Position numbers and translations under genes: made by a program. A stretch of 11,398 bases of DNA from an uncultured Bacteroidales bacterium (GTDB lineage: Bacteria; Bacteroidota; Bacteroidia; Bacteroidales; P3), in assembly GCA_946540365.1 (NCBI GenBank), contig CAMNIH010000051.1, positions 1-11,398 on the forward strand, read 5' to 3'. The notes under the pieces were generated by a model. It did no database searches, had not been told where the DNA came from, and was given only the letters and a program-made list of their open reading frames with translations. The first letter of the stretch is position 1, and each line of letters opens with the position of its first letter. Positions 11,348 to 11,398 of this stretch are shown piece after piece.

Positions 11348-11398
11348 TCACTTGATGATGCCCAGCTGGCGGCTGAGGTCGAGCATGCGGACGAGGGG
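11348..11398 (-). CDS. C-terminal end of an unidentified gene, cut by window edge
   Basis: Reading the minus strand from the window edge, 16 codons (PLVRMLDLSRQLGIIK) end in TGA at 11348-11350, 6 bases before the TfoX-like ATG. The tight spacing and the similar GC-rich codon use suggest a real upstream operon member. Too little is present to name it. Confidence 0.4.
   Translation of the reverse strand, partial: PLVRMLDLSRQLGIIK

Noticed and set aside
1..11398. Defence system, mobile element, prophage or secretion cluster
   Set aside because: No transposase, integrase, nuclease, phage or toxin-antitoxin motif was seen in any convincing frame; all recognisable genes are envelope, metabolic, RNA-modification or small regulatory genes.

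Overview
The window looks like chromosome from a GC-rich member of the Bacteroidota, most likely Bacteroidales. The evidence is a GldA-type ABC ATPase, a Bacteroidota-style LptD, a DUF6266-type protein, a fimbrillin-like lipoprotein with GLUG repeats, and several AT-rich gene starts carrying the TAnnTTTG -7 element typical of this phylum. I see no rRNA, tRNA, insertion sequence, prophage or CRISPR array. Most genes are housekeeping or cell-envelope genes.

Left part (1-5730), all on the minus strand. An apparent operon runs from 5730 leftwards: a secreted N-acetylmuramoyl-L-alanine amidase with a nine-copy Lys/Glu/Pro repeat linker and two SPOR-like domains, a short GldA-like ATPase (4-base overlap), pyrF (orotidine 5'-phosphate decarboxylase) and a fimbrillin/GLUG lipoprotein. 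The 3' half of the lipoprotein gene is strikingly AT-rich. Downstream, kbl (2-amino-3-ketobutyrate CoA ligase) has its own promoter and runs off the left edge.

Centre (5731-8630). A compact divergent promoter region separates the amidase operon from lptD, which encodes the outer-membrane LPS-insertion barrel and probably starts at TTG. The lptD coding strand is extremely C-rich and G-poor. After lptD comes a 258-base spacer with a C-run tract (quadruplex-capable on the opposite strand, rut-like on the transcript), two GC-rich hairpins, a set of 11-base repeats facing each other across an AT-rich core, and a 10-base palindrome.

Right part (8631-11398). On the plus strand are a DUF6266-type gene, whose frame runs abnormally into the next gene, and a small MerR-family regulator with a TAnnTTTG element just upstream. 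They converge on a minus-strand cluster: a 3'-end fragment, a TfoX N-terminal-domain protein, a ProX-type prolyl-tRNA editing protein and an RluA-family pseudouridine synthase. A 16-base site matching the ParB-binding parS consensus sits directly against the start codon of the pseudouridine synthase. This suggests the window lies in the origin-proximal domain of the chromosome.

I found no clearly new multi-gene system. The items most worth following up are the parS site, the repeat cluster at 8513-8594, the two-part composition of the lipoprotein gene, and the frame problem at the end of the DUF6266 gene.
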